A stretch of 64,000 nucleotides of DNA from Clavelina lepadiformis (taxonomy: Eukaryota > Chordata > Ascidiacea > Aplousobranchia > Clavelinidae): assembly GCF_947623445.1 (NCBI RefSeq), contig NC_135242.1, positions 19,344,001-19,408,000 of the forward strand, read 5' to 3'. A program made the translations under genes and the position numbers. A model generated the notes under the pieces. That model ran no database searches, was not told the DNA's origin, and saw only the letters and a list, made by a program, of their open reading frames with translations. Shown here piece after piece: positions 35,518-48,700 of this stretch. Position 1 is the stretch's first letter. Every line of letters starts with the position of its first letter.

Positions 35518-36356
35518 CAGTGAGACCTCGTTAATCCGGACCACTTCGTTTCGTCAAAAAATGTCGGTTTAGCGGGGTATCCGGATTATCGGAAAGTAAA
35601 AAATCAATCAATCTTGCAAATGCAGTACCGTGTTAAAAATGCAGTATGCACCTTACTCCAATTCTAAGTACCGAGTTTCTGGCTGGACAGCAACTAAAAT
35701 AAAATTATATTTTTTGTATGATCCGACCCAGTGTCGAACCCCAGAACCACCGTATTAAAGACGAATGCTCTAAGCCAGAAGTGACGAACATGCGGCCGCA
35801 AATCGGTTTGACAACCGCTCTTGCATGGCGAAGCATTCCGGCGGGACCGGCAGTCTTGAACTTTCTTTGACCTGTTTCAAATCTTTGCGCAATGCGATAT
35901 CAAAAGCTGATAGCACGATTGAGTTGCAGCAGTATGTCTTCAATAGACTGCCGCTCTCAACCGATGTATTGTACGTATTTTTTTGCGACCGCGGAAGCGT
36001 TGTTTGTTACTGTTGATGAACAACACAACGTTATTATGAACAACGAACAACGTTGATGAACAACGCAGACCGCAACGTTATTATGCGTAGATAATCGGCT
36101 ATTGTTTCGTCAACTAACTACATACTGTATTAGGACAATCGTGAATCATTTTCGCTTAACTGTTAATAATCCGGTTTATCGGATTTTATTGCTATTGATT
36201 TAGCACATTTGTTCCAAAACTTTTGTGTCGGAGTCGGACAGCGGGGTTTCCGGATTAAAGGGGTAAAATGCATAGGAAGAAATCCGTTCCCGGCAGTTTT
36301 GTGTCGGATAGCGGGGATTCCGGTTCATCGGGGTCCGGATTAACGAGGTCTCACTG
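35518..36356. mobile_element. pogo/Tigger-like non-autonomous element
   Basis: Perfect-looking 25-base terminal inverted repeats (CAGTGAGACCTCGTTAATCC at the left, its complement at the right) are flanked by TA on both sides, the Tc1/mariner-type target. The terminal word is of the kind seen in pogo-like elements. Sub-terminal sequence repeats CGG(A/T)TT and GCGGGG words inverted on the right side. An ORF of 63 codons at 35825-36016 is too short to be a transposase and may be a remnant. The element lies just upstream of the ABCB gene. Confidence 0.85.
35722..35786 (-). other. tRNA-like segment with A-box and B-box words
   Basis: On the minus strand TGGCTTAGAGCATTCG resembles a tRNA A box and, about 25 bases on, GGGTTCGACAC resembles a B box. 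The stems do not close properly (the T-stem partner is wrong and the anticodon stem weak), so this is not a working tRNA. It could be a SINE head or tRNA pseudogene caught inside the pogo-like element. Confidence 0.25.
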
Positions 36357-36763
36357 TATTTCCATACTTAACTAAATACACTGTTGATCTTATTCCATCT
36401 GGTGATACTCTTATTTGTACCCGTGTGGTTATCCATGAACGAAACTAAGACGGGCGCTCATCAAAACCGTATTACTAAACCGGCTGCTGATCCTGTCCGT
36501 GTACAACTGAGCGTAATTTCTTTTAATGTCTGGATGCTTGGTATAGTCCGGCTGTGGTTGAGTTTTAATGATTAAAATAATCAAATATTTCCTGTTTCAT
36601 CTCACGATGTTTTAGATTAGGAGTTTTGCACATTGATATTGCCCGAAGCTATTTACGAAACGCCGCACTGTTTACCTCAAAAGTAGGTTTTATCTTCATG
36701 TCTGTTAATCTGTACCATATTTTTGCAGCGGAAGACCAACAACGTTTGGTAGGTCGAAACAGA

Positions 36764-39700
36764 ATGTCTGATATTAAAACTGATTCTTTGATGAAGGAAA
36801 ATAATCCTTTGGTCGAAGAAGAAAAGCAGGAAGAAACGCCGTCAGTTCCTTACGCGCAGTTGGTAAGTAGCTGAGAACCGTAGACCTTCATGTAAGGAAA
36901 GTGTCAGCAATCTATTCAATTTCCACCAATTTATATTTCATTTGCAGCGTTTACATCTTTGCTTTTTCTATCCATTGAAATTTTGGTTGGTAGCTAATAG
37001 TAATAATAAATTAGAAGCACATGCATTTTAAATGCCACGTAATGTGTTTAAGCAGCATCAGGTTTTAATGCTTACCATGCACTAATTGGCATTCTTTTCG
37101 TCAAAGTACCGATATGCGGGGCCAGTGGAGTGGTTTTTGATTGTGGTCGGGACTGTGTGTTGCGCAATCAACGGGTTCATGTGGCCCGCCTTGATGCTTT
37201 TTTTCGGCAAATCAACCGGAGCCTTTACATTTTTCGGCCGCTACCAAAGCTGCAATCAAGATTACCAGCTGTGCTACGAAAAAAACCTGACAACCTTAAA
37301 CGAGTCGTAAGTATTTAATTAATATAATTAAGAATCTTTTTTAAGTAGAAACGCCTGTAGTTTTCTTAACCGTAAATGCATCATTAATATCAATTTGTCA
37401 TACTCTTGGAGAACATTGGTGAACATGAACATTGGTGTTTATCCAGGACATGGAATGAGACTATTTTGTCTCGTTTGGAGTCATTCCAAGACGAGACCTT
37501 AGAACAAGTCTACGGGTTTTGCATTGTCGGAGCAGTCGCTTTCGTGACGTTTGCATTTCAAGTAGGAGCCTGGAATCTCGCTGCTGTCAGGTAAAAACAA
37601 TCGGATAATATAGTGATACTATATAATGTGGCCCTTTGGCCAAAAAGGTTGGACACCCCTGATATAGTGCAATAGTACTACAGTAAGCCGTACTATAAAA
37701 TTTCTCTGAATTAAAAGGGCGCATTTTTCAACTTCTTTTGTATGATAAATCTTTTGCACGATTTGCCGGACACGTCATTTGAATTCAGTCTATCAGGTAC
37801 TGCAATAGAGTTTGTTTGTACGTGTAGAATCACGGAAAAAATTAGGTTGAAGTATTTCCATTCTCTGTTACGCCAAGATATTGGTTTTCACGATCTCAAT
37901 TCAGCCGGAGAACTAAACAGTCGTCTGAGCAGGTAAGAAATTGTCTTTATTTTTTCACCGTATATAGGTCGGATATTGCTTAGATTTACGCTGTGCGTAT
38001 TATAATCTTTTATGCTGATTATACGCATATACATATTTGTTACGCATATCGTAAATCTACTTTTTAATAATTACACTGGTCAACAAAAATTTTGTTGCAT
38101 TTCTACCAACACTTGTTCTTACCTAATTTGGGGGCGGTGAATCCGAATCTGACCTTAGTTTTTTTCTGCAAGGTCTAGATTTTTTGCAAATTGAGATTTT
38201 TTATTTTTTATTTACTAAATTTAAATTTTCTGAAAATTACATGATTTGTCAAATGACGTTCTTGCTTATAGTCGAATAACCAACCTCAAAACAAAAATAG
38301 GTTCCCAGAAATTATTGTGTTACCACTAGCATTTCTATTTACAGACAATTAGGCACCAAATGTTTGAAAAAATGTAACAAATAACATTTTTGCTGGTAAA
38401 ATACATGTAATAAGCGATTTTTTTTTGCAAAATGACATTGAAAAGAATGATGACAATCCAATAACTTCTGCGTTTGTACGCTTTTTGAGTTTGCTGCTTT
38501 AATTTTATCATATTGCAAAGCAGGGAAAGTGTAAAGAAGATGATGAAAGGACTCGTTGTCAGGATTTAGAGCTTTAACAAACTGTCTTGTGAGACCTAGT
38601 TTGATGTGCAGGAGCGGAAAAACAATTTTGTCTCTGCTTACGATTGGGTTGTGTGTTACATTAGGCATGCCAACTTGAAATGTTTCACGTAAGGCCGCTC
38701 CTTCTGTGTCCAATGTTTTTCACGTCCTCTGCTGTCCCACATGCATAGATAACATAGAAATTTAGTGTATCGTTTTTGCTAACCTAGCAGAAAACTAACC
38801 ATTTTGAGGTTAACACAAATGATCTAGTTGTGCTCATGATATCTGAGCAAATCCATAACAATTCTAATGTCATCATGCCGTTCCTTTAAGACAGTGGAGT
38901 GACCAACTGGAACAGCTTCATAAACATTTCCATTGTGTAAAAGGACACACTTGAGGCTGCGCTTGGAACTGTCCAAAAACAATCGCCATTGTTCTGGATC
39001 ATACAAGGAGATACCCAGTTGTTCGAGAAGACCAGGTATATCGTTGCAATATACCAGCATATTTTCCTCTGAAAAATAGGGAAGAAAGGGTTCTTCTCTT
39101 TTTCGAAAAAAGGAAACCTTTACAGATTAATCTAGAACCTGTTTTTCCTTGAGGCTGGAGGCTAAGAGCTGAGCTTCTTGCTTGGACAAATCTAAATCAC
39201 GTACTAAGTCATTCAGTTCTGATTGATTAAACTGCTGAACAGCTACTCTGGTTTCACCAAAATAGTGTTCAGATTCTGTATCTGTTCTTTTATACTCAAT
39301 TTCCATAACCTCTTCCCTTTCAGATTCAGTTTCCTCATCTTCAGAAAATGTAAAACCACTAAAGTCTGGAGGAGGGAATCTATCAGAGTGCGGAACAGGT
39401 CGTATAGCTGATGGTATACTTGGATAAGAAAGCATCAGTCGGCTCTTCCTGCCAACACCTTTCATATTTACCATGCAAAAGTAGCAGTCAGTCGTGTGAT
39501 CTTGGGGTTCATGCCACACCATTGGAATGCAAAAAGGCATACTCTTCCGCTTTCCTTTTGTTCAGTCTCTGAGCATTTGTTCGCAGTTATGGCACACAAT
39601 ATGTGGAGACCATTTCTTATCTTGATCGCCAAGATGGATGCCAAAGTAAGCTCTGTAGGCAGGCTTCACGAACGATGTTATATTTCATCTTTGACGAAAA

Positions 39701-42700
39701 AAGCGTGTACACACCACTGATATAACAAAATGAATCATGTTTATTTTTGCATTTACGCGTGTAAAATAGAGCTTATAACCTATCCTACAGCATCTATCCG
39801 CAATACCTCACTATAATCAAACTGCTTAGCTTCTTAAAACGCCCTTAAACAGCAGTAGGCTACAACTTAAAAGAGCTGAAAGCTTCTATCTGAAACACTG
39901 GTACTGTACCATACAGACAGCGCACACTAAATATGAGCCAGAAACGAAAAAATTTAAATTTTCGATTGCATAAAAACTAGAGCATGCATAAAGAAACTGA
40001 TTGCAGATTTGAAATCAGCATCCCAAGATTGTGTAGAATCAGTTAAAAAATCTCATGCAACAAAAAATAAAAAAAAATTTGTTGACCAGTGTTATTGAAG
40101 CATACTTTCCGCCAAATTATGCGAAATATTGCTTTACCACATTGCCAAATGTTTTACAGCGATATTAAAAAGATAGCGAAAGGGGTCGGAGACAAAGTTT
40201 CTATGTTTATCCATGGCATTGTATGTGGTGTAATAAGCATTCTGTTCGCTCTCACACTTTCATGGAAATTGAGCTTGGTTTCGATGGCCTTCACACCACT
40301 GGTTCTCGGCCCAATGGTGTTTCTTTTTAAGGTAAATTAAGTATGTCGAAACGAAAATGAAACCTCCACAGTTCAAACCTTGTAAAAATTTGTTTATTGA
40401 AGATTTTGTATGTATAATACATCATAAATATTTTTTTGTATGTAAAAGAATAAACAGAAAACATACTTAAAACATACTGAAGAACCGAAAGCCTGTAAAA
40501 ATAGCTTTACGGCTGATGTTAATACTGTATTTAAAAGCCATAACCATCTGTATCCGTACACAGCACACTATCTATATTCTATAATAGCTAATCGTTTCAT
40601 CCCTGACACCGGTTATACTTCTTTACCAAATGCTATTAAGTTGCATTTATGGGATCCTGAGCGATGGTTGTATGTTGTATTGCACTAAAGGCCTGATGCT
40701 CAGACCATATCCACAAACCGCTTTCTTTACGCGGTACATATTGCACAGGTGAAAGATATTTATAATAAGAAGGAATTGGATGCTTACGCCAAAGCAGGTG
40801 CGATTGCTGAGGAAGCAATCTCTTCCATACGAACTGTAGTTGCGTTTGGCTGCCAACACAAGGAAATTGAGAAGTACGTGTTATATTAAACGATAGGTGT
40901 TTACAGTTACAGGGTTTTACTATTTACGAAATATTTGCAAAAGTTTTACGATCCATAAAACACTATATGGTTTTTATTTCAAGGTTAAATAATTTATAAT
41001 TAATAATTTAATTTAAAATTATAATCAAGGTTAAATAATTTACGTTGAGAATTTGTCTAAAACTAAAATCAATGAAAGTACCAGTTGATAAAACACTTGC
41101 AAAGATATTCATAGTGTATGAATTTTAACTCAGGGGACATCAGTTCATTCTGTTCGCCACCACCGGTTCATACAATTTATTTAAGAGTAGCCTTTATGGT
41201 AGAAAAATGAAGGCTTTCTCTTGACTGAAGCCTGTAATGGTCGTGCGATTGTCTTACTACCTTTTTAGCCATTGTTAAGGTTTATGTTTACGATAGAGGT
41301 TATGTCCTTCCTCGGACAGGAAGGTTCGGGCACGTTTCTGTGGAAAAGGCTTCAGGTTGATCATGTGCCAAATTTGTGCGTGTGTGCTAAACGGGGAAAA
41401 CCTGATGACTGTCGAAGCCATGTCATTTAACGGAATCAACCTTAAAGCAGAAAAGAAACAAAGCTAACCACAGTGGTTGACCATTTGTTCTTTGTTTGGC
41501 CAAGTCGTTCGCTGATTACGGCAAACACAGTATCCCAAGAAAATTTAACGCCGACTGTAAGTTGCCCGTCGGAGGACTGAGTATTGCACAATGTACAATG
41601 CATATACATCCAACTATGAGTGGACGAAATACCGACTATTATTATCTTTATGTAGAATTTGTGTATAGAACTTTCAACTTTCTTTCATATCACAAGATTG
41701 CAACTCATGTTTCAGTAGCAAATAAGAACATATTTGTTTGAATTAGAGCAAGAGCATTTACGGTACGTAGCTCTGATTGCTGCAATCGCGTTGTTTTGCA
41801 TTTTAATGTGCACTGTTTTAAAACTTATGCCGCTAAAAGTTATCCTTTCTACACCGGTTGATGTACAATATCAACCAAAACAAATAAAAGTTAACGTAAA
41901 GTTTCCGACATTGTCCAATGTGCATTTTAGACAGAGCCGCCACAGATATTATATGCGTAAATCGACCGAGAAACCGTCATACTCATGTGTTTTATCTATA
42001 GTTACAAACGAAAGAATCACTTGTATAATGTATTACTTTATTTAAGTGATTTGTAATGTGGCTTGAGATGAGTAATATAATATGTGGTCTGCTGTCGAAA
42101 ATGTTTGGAGACCCTTGCATAGCTATTTTATTCGTTCCATGTGTGACTCGTTTTCCCTGCAAGTTTGTTTTGAACTAATTGGCTGTAGGCTAAAAATAAA
42201 TCAACAAATAAAAACAGATAAATAAATAAAAAAGCAAAACAGAAATAAGCAAAAATGCTTATTGCTAAGAACAAAAATGCTAAGAACTTGCTTTTCAAAT
42301 ATGCAGATATGCAGCCAACCTTAAAGACGCAACTGACGTTGGCGTACAACGTATCGTAGCCCAAGGCGGTAGCTTGGGTCTTAACTATCTCACCCAATAC
42401 GGGATGTACGGGATGTGCCTCTGGTATGGAGCAAAGTTGGTTATCGAAGGGGAGCTCGACAGTGGGGAGATGATCTTGGTCTTTTTCTTGGTGTTAATCG
42501 CCGCTTATAGCATTTCTGCGGTAAGCCACATTTTTCTCCCGGGATTATTTTTTTCAAGTTGAAACGGCATTTCTTTTTTCTATTCGGCTGCATTGTACAT
42601 TATTATGCGTTGAAGCAGTTGTTCATAGTTTATGGAATAACCTATCACTGCAACAACGTGCCCTATATTCTTAGAGGTGTACTTTCAATAGGGCATGACT

Positions 42701-45700
42701 TACACGGAGAACCTTCCGGAAGCTCAGGCAGCGGCGGCCAAAATTTATCAAGTCATAGACAGAATTCCAGAAATTGACATTTTTTCAGACGATGGAGAGA
42801 AACCGGTTTTCGATCATGGAGAAATCGTTTTTTCCAACGTTGAATTCAGCTATCCGTCGCGTGAAAGTGTTGACGTAGGTTCCGTTGTTTTTACGGCCTA
42901 TTTCCGTTTATATTTGATAATATTCATTCTTTATCACAATCAAATGTTTTCAGGTTTTAAACGACATAAACTTCGTAGTGGAACACGGCAAACGGATTGC
43001 CTTGGTTGGTCAAAGCGGCTGCGGAAAGAGCACAATAATTCAACTAATTCAACGGTTTTACGACGTCAAGGTGATTTAATAGTATAAAAATATTCGTTCC
43101 ACCTAGTTAGGGTGATTTATTTCATGTAAAAGTACCGCATTATTATTGGTTAGGCTTTGTAAAACCTTGATAATTTGCCGCAATAAATGAGAATACAGTG
43201 TATCTTGATGATTACAATCAGAGCGGGTCGATTACGATCGGTGGAAAAGACGTGAAAACACTGAACGTAAAACTTTTACGCGACCTTATCGGAGTTGTCG
43301 CACAAGAACCAGTTCTTTTTGCTACAACGATCGCCGAAAATATTCGATGGGGGCGCGATGATGTCACTGATGACGAAATTCATCAAGCGGCAAAGGAAGC
43401 CAACGTGTATGACTTCATTATGAAGTTGCCGCAGGTAGGTAGAACTTATCTGATCGAAAGAGCAGATCGTAACTAACAGTTTTTTAATTCGTGCATGGCT
43501 AATCAATTTTTACAACATTATCCAATTTGTACGGCTGAAAATGTCGGTATAGTTTCTATCAACCGTAATGAACCGAAATCCGTCTCAAAGTGTATTATTT
43601 TCGTCCCAAAGTTATTGCGCTCTTCCATAAAACAATATCAAACGTAATTGTTTGTTTTGCAGAAGTTTGACACACTGGTGGGTAACAGAGGAGGACAGGT
43701 CAGTGGTGGACAAAAGCAGAGGATCGCCATTGCTCGGGCCATTGTCCGAAATCCGAAGATTCTACTCCTTGACGAGGCAACATCATCTCTGGATTCATAT
43801 AGCGAGTCAAAAGTTCAAGACGCTTTGGATAAAGCCTCGGCTGGTAAGAGATCGAAACCACAAAGTTTTAAGCGTGTCACATTTCGGCAATAATAAAGTG
43901 AAGGGGCCAGGGCAAAACTATTTTAATGACTTTTTATGAGAAATTTGGCAGATGAAACAATTCACACAAAAGCATGCATGACAGAAAGAGTCATAATCAT
44001 GCCCAAAAAAAAGAGAGAGAACGATGAAAGAAAGGCAAACGGAGAGCAAGTGACTGAGAAAGAGAGAGTTGAAACAACAGACACATCCTAAAATCCTTTT
44101 TTATTTCAGGGCGCACCACGGTGGTTGTTGCTCACCGACTTTCAACAATCCGTAACGCCGATAAGATAATTGCGATTGTGGATGGGAAAGTAATTGAACA
44201 AGGAAGCCACGATCAGCTCCTTCAGAATCCAAACGGAGTCTATCGCAATCTCGTCAACATGCAAGCATCCAGGGAGCATGGTAAAGAAACGAACGATAAT
44301 AAGGATGTTGAGGATAGCATCGTTGAAGATTATTCTGACCTAACAGGTGAGTTGGATTTGGATATACGGATGGATGATGATAAAACGACAATTTGAAAAC
44401 AATTTTGCAGAAACTGATTTTCTGGTCGGAGAAGATGAAGTGATTGATAAGGAAACTCCGCTTCTTGATCAAAATGATCAGGAAATGGTCGTCATTGATC
44501 CGAAAATAGAAAATAATAAAAAGAAAGCCAAAAAGGATAAAAAGAAGAAAGATGAAAAAGAGGAAGAAGAAGAGGATTTGCCAAAATTTGATTTCATGAG
44601 GATTTTGAAGATGAATTCTCCAGAATGGCTTTACTTAGTTTGTAAGTATCGTTTTAAACCTACAAAATCCATGGCGGCAATAATAAATAGAAAATTAATT
44701 AAAGAGCCCTCTTTACAAGCAAATCAAAGTTATAAACCATTGTGAATATTATGTATGTGTATGGTGCATTGTTAAACGATAATATCAACACCCCTACACT
44801 TTAATCGGTCAGAATATGATATAACCTAGAAAAGATTAAATGTGAAGATTTTTCTATTTTTTGTCTAGTTGGATGTATCTTTGCCTTACTTTCCGGAAGT
44901 TGTGATCCATTGAACGCAATTATATATGCTGAAATTTTCAAAACTTTTGCCCTGGCTGACCCAGAAGAACAATACGCCAGGGCAACAGTTCTGGGACTTC
45001 TTTATGCTGCACTCGGCTTCATTTGTTTTGTGGGATTTACTGCCGAGGTGGGCATGTACTGGTGTACAGTATTTATTGGTGTCAATGACTATTTTGCTGA
45101 CGTTGTAAGCGTTAAAAAGAGTCAGATAATTGTATCTGTTTACTGCGTCATTCAAATTCATACTTCCTTGCGTCTTAATGATTTAAGCTGTTATTCTAAT
45201 CAAGGGTATTTGCTTCGGCAAGTCCGGTATGAAATTGACCTATCGATTAAGAAAGAGCGCATTCTCATCTATATTACGTCAAGATATTTCGTACTTTGAC
45301 GAAAAAACGCACAGCAGTGGAGCTCTTTGCAGCCGTCTAGCTGAAGACGCCAACCGTGTTCAAGGCTGTACGGGAATTACAATGGGGCTGGTACTTAAGA
45401 ACTTGGCAACACTTGGTGAGCTAACATAAGCTACTATGGTATAAATCGCAAGCAATGATTTGCAAAAAGTCATGTTAAAAGTGATGATATATACAATGAT
45501 CGTAACAAGTTAGTTAATATATGTTATCTTAAAAACATTTGCAAAGTAATGTCTGTTTTACATCAAATGTTTATTTAAGCTTAGATCAAAGAAATTTTTT
45601 CACTAACAAGCTTTACTTTGTTACAGGATTGGCTCTGGGTATCTCATTTGCGTTTGGTTGGAAGATGACTTTGGTTATTATCGGTTTTGTTCCACTTATC

Positions 45701-48700
45701 GCCTTAGGATCTATAATTGAAATGACAGTTTTTAGCGGATTTGAAAACGACGAAACGGTCAATTTCGCCCAAGCCGGTATGAGACACTCGGTGTGAGGTG
45801 ATAAACTGTTTAGCTGAACTATTATTTGCAGGAACTTCTGCTCAATATTTCAGGTTCTATTGCAACTGAAGCAATCACAAACATCCGAACAGTAGCTTCA
45901 CTCACAAAAGAAAAACACATTTATGAACTTTATCTTCAGAAGATAGCTGGGCCAGCTAAGTAAGCTTTCGGCGCGTTTACTGGTTAATTCTCGTGGTGGA
46001 CGCTTCCATTCTGTCGTCAATACGTTAATGTGCTTGAAGTTTTTACAGTTAGACCCTCAATGGATACCAATTTGTAGTCCAAGTTTTATATAAGTGCAAT
46101 GATATAGTGCAAGTACGAGTTGATGCGTCCTACAAGAACACCTTTGAGTCAACTAGCTTAGATAAAACATTAATCACTCCACATTTCTCATAAGGTTACG
46201 AAAATAACTAGATTATTTTAAGAATATTGTTGAGTTCATGGCTATGCTTCTTACAGAAAAGCCCTGTGGAAGAGCACAGTTATAGGATTAGCTTTTGGGT
46301 ACTCGCAGTGCATTGTCTTCTTTGCATTTGCCGCAGCTTTTGCGGTTGCTGGGATCACAATCGAAAGCGGAGAAATGGAATTCGACAAAGCCTTTCTGTA
46401 AGAATTGTTGCAAGTTTTAAATCTGCACGCTGCACCCACATCAAATTCAGATGTCTAATCTGTTCACAATAATTAAAATACATGTATATTCAATTTACAA
46501 AGTAATATGGTAGTTTTGGTTTAGTATTACTGAAATATCGTACGAAAATAATGTAAATAGCAATTTTCTTCCAGGGTTTTAGTCGCAATTATTTTCGGTA
46601 CAATGGCTGTCGGTCAAAACAGCGCATTTGCTCCGGATTTTGCCGAAGCAAAGATCGCAGCAACCCGCATGATGGCGCTGTTCGACCGTGTTCCAGCCAT
46701 TGATGCCGACAGCACTGAAGGCAAAACACCGGTAATTAGATTCCTATGTAAAATGAAGTTTAAGAAATATGCTAATTTTAATGGATTATGTAAATAGTTA
46801 TGGTGATAGTGTATAAGTTATCTTGCTTATAACACTGCTATCATTAACAATAATTTCTGCGCTCAGGCCTGAAGCAATACAGAAAGTTTTCCACCGTTTT
46901 ACATGATCTGTATTTAGGCCCACTGCAAAGGTCAGCTCACAGTCAAATCAGTTTCTTTTCATTATTCGACCCGACCAAGTGTCCCGGTGCTGAAAGATCT
47001 CAGCGTTTCCGTCCAACCTGGCCAGACTTTGGCACTAGTTGGGCAGTCTGGTTGTGGGAAAAGTACTACAACGTACTTAATGGAGCGGTTTTACGATCCT
47101 ATCGAAGGCTCATTGGTAAGTATTTGCTGCATGTACTTTTGGTTTTACTTTTTCGTAGAATATTTACGAATAAATGTTGGTTGTTTTGGTTGTCAGTTTC
47201 ATTATGTTAAAAAACTTATCAATTTGTGTACTATCAGATCGTCTGTTAAAAACAAAAAAATTGCGTTATAAGAATCCAATTCAGTTTGAATACCGACCGT
47301 GTTTTACATCTACCAAAAGTGACTTTTCGTTAAACAACTATTAATTAAGCTATTCAATAGAAGTTGCTTCTAGTCATTACTTTCCTGTTTATGTTCAGCT
47401 CTTAGATGGAATCGACATAAAGCAGCTCAACGTAGCATGGTTACGTCAGCAGATGGGCTTGGTCTCCCAAGAGCCGGTCCTCTTTGATCAAAGCATAAAA
47501 GAGAACATTTTGTAAGTTGACCTCATAAATGATGAAATTTGAGGTGAGGGGCAAGTTGCTAAGACAAGTTAACTTCAAATTAAAGACAAGTATGTTTGTT
47601 TGTCAGTATGTTTTTAAACATTTGTCACCAACAATAGCTTATGTTGTAAATTTTCCGCTCTTTATGACGGAGTTAGCAGCAATGATGATGCCACAATATG
47701 AAATCAATTGGTTTGCTAACTGTCGCTTGGTATCGGTATAGTGGCGAGTGGTAGGTTGGCTAACGCGTTTAGGCTGGAATATTAACTCGCAGGTTTAGGC
47801 AACAATTGCTTGTTTATTTTCAACATAGAAATGTCCCTTGTGGCAGTGCATGTAGGCTACCAGTGAAGCATTCGCGTCTTTGCGGCCAATACCGGTACCA
47901 GGCTGTAGGCAAGCGCAAACAGCTAAGATTGCGCTGTAAGCTGTAGTTTATCATCTAACTTAGGATATAATTATATAGCAAACTGTAAGTTAGGTTAGAT
48001 CTAACTAATGCAAAGTTTTACGCACTTAAGTACGCATAAACTATATATGGATAGGTTATTTCTTGTCTGTCAAGACGGTCTGTTTATATTTATTACAAAC
48101 ATCTAGCATCAGGTGTATGGATTTTACATTGTATTTGCTTAACTACTTAATATTATAGATGAATTCCCTGTCCGGTATACTTACTGACAACTCGTTTTTG
48201 GTTTAACGTCGCCTTGTTTTAAGCTTATCTTTTGTCCCTCTCTTTAAATGCAAACACGTTGTTTTTTTAAATTTCTCTTATCACTGCCATAGGTATGGCG
48301 ACTGCACGCGAGTTGCAAGCGATAAAGAAATTGAAGAGGTCGCCTCACAAGCTAACATCGATCAATTTATCTCAGACCTCCCTGAGGTGAGTAACAATGA
48401 GATTTGGCTTCTAAAGATCATATTTTACATGCGATTGTTACCCAGTGAAGTTATTTCAGGCGATTGAATGCTATTATTATAATCATTTTGAACCTCCATT
48501 CAATCGACAGAATGAATCAAATTTCGCAATAAGAAACCTATAGCTACAATTGAAATACTAATAAATCTTAATTCCATCTTAAACTCTCAAAACTACCCAA
48601 AAATGTCGGAATTGTTGATGAATCCCATAGATTTTGCGCTACAATCCCTTATCTGTAGTGGGATTAATTTGGAGAAGGATTGTAAACAAATGAAAGTCAT

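Noticed and set aside
36626-36763. Upstream in-frame extension of the ABCB first exon
   Set aside because: A TTTTGCAG acceptor just before 36729 and the absence of family similarity upstream favour a 5' UTR and a start at 36764.
41734-42045. 103-codon ORF with a hydrophobic helix in an ABCB intron
   Set aside because: It has no splice partners, no recognisable family and lies in an intron flanked by exons that join perfectly in phase. A chance ORF is more likely, though transcript data could change this.
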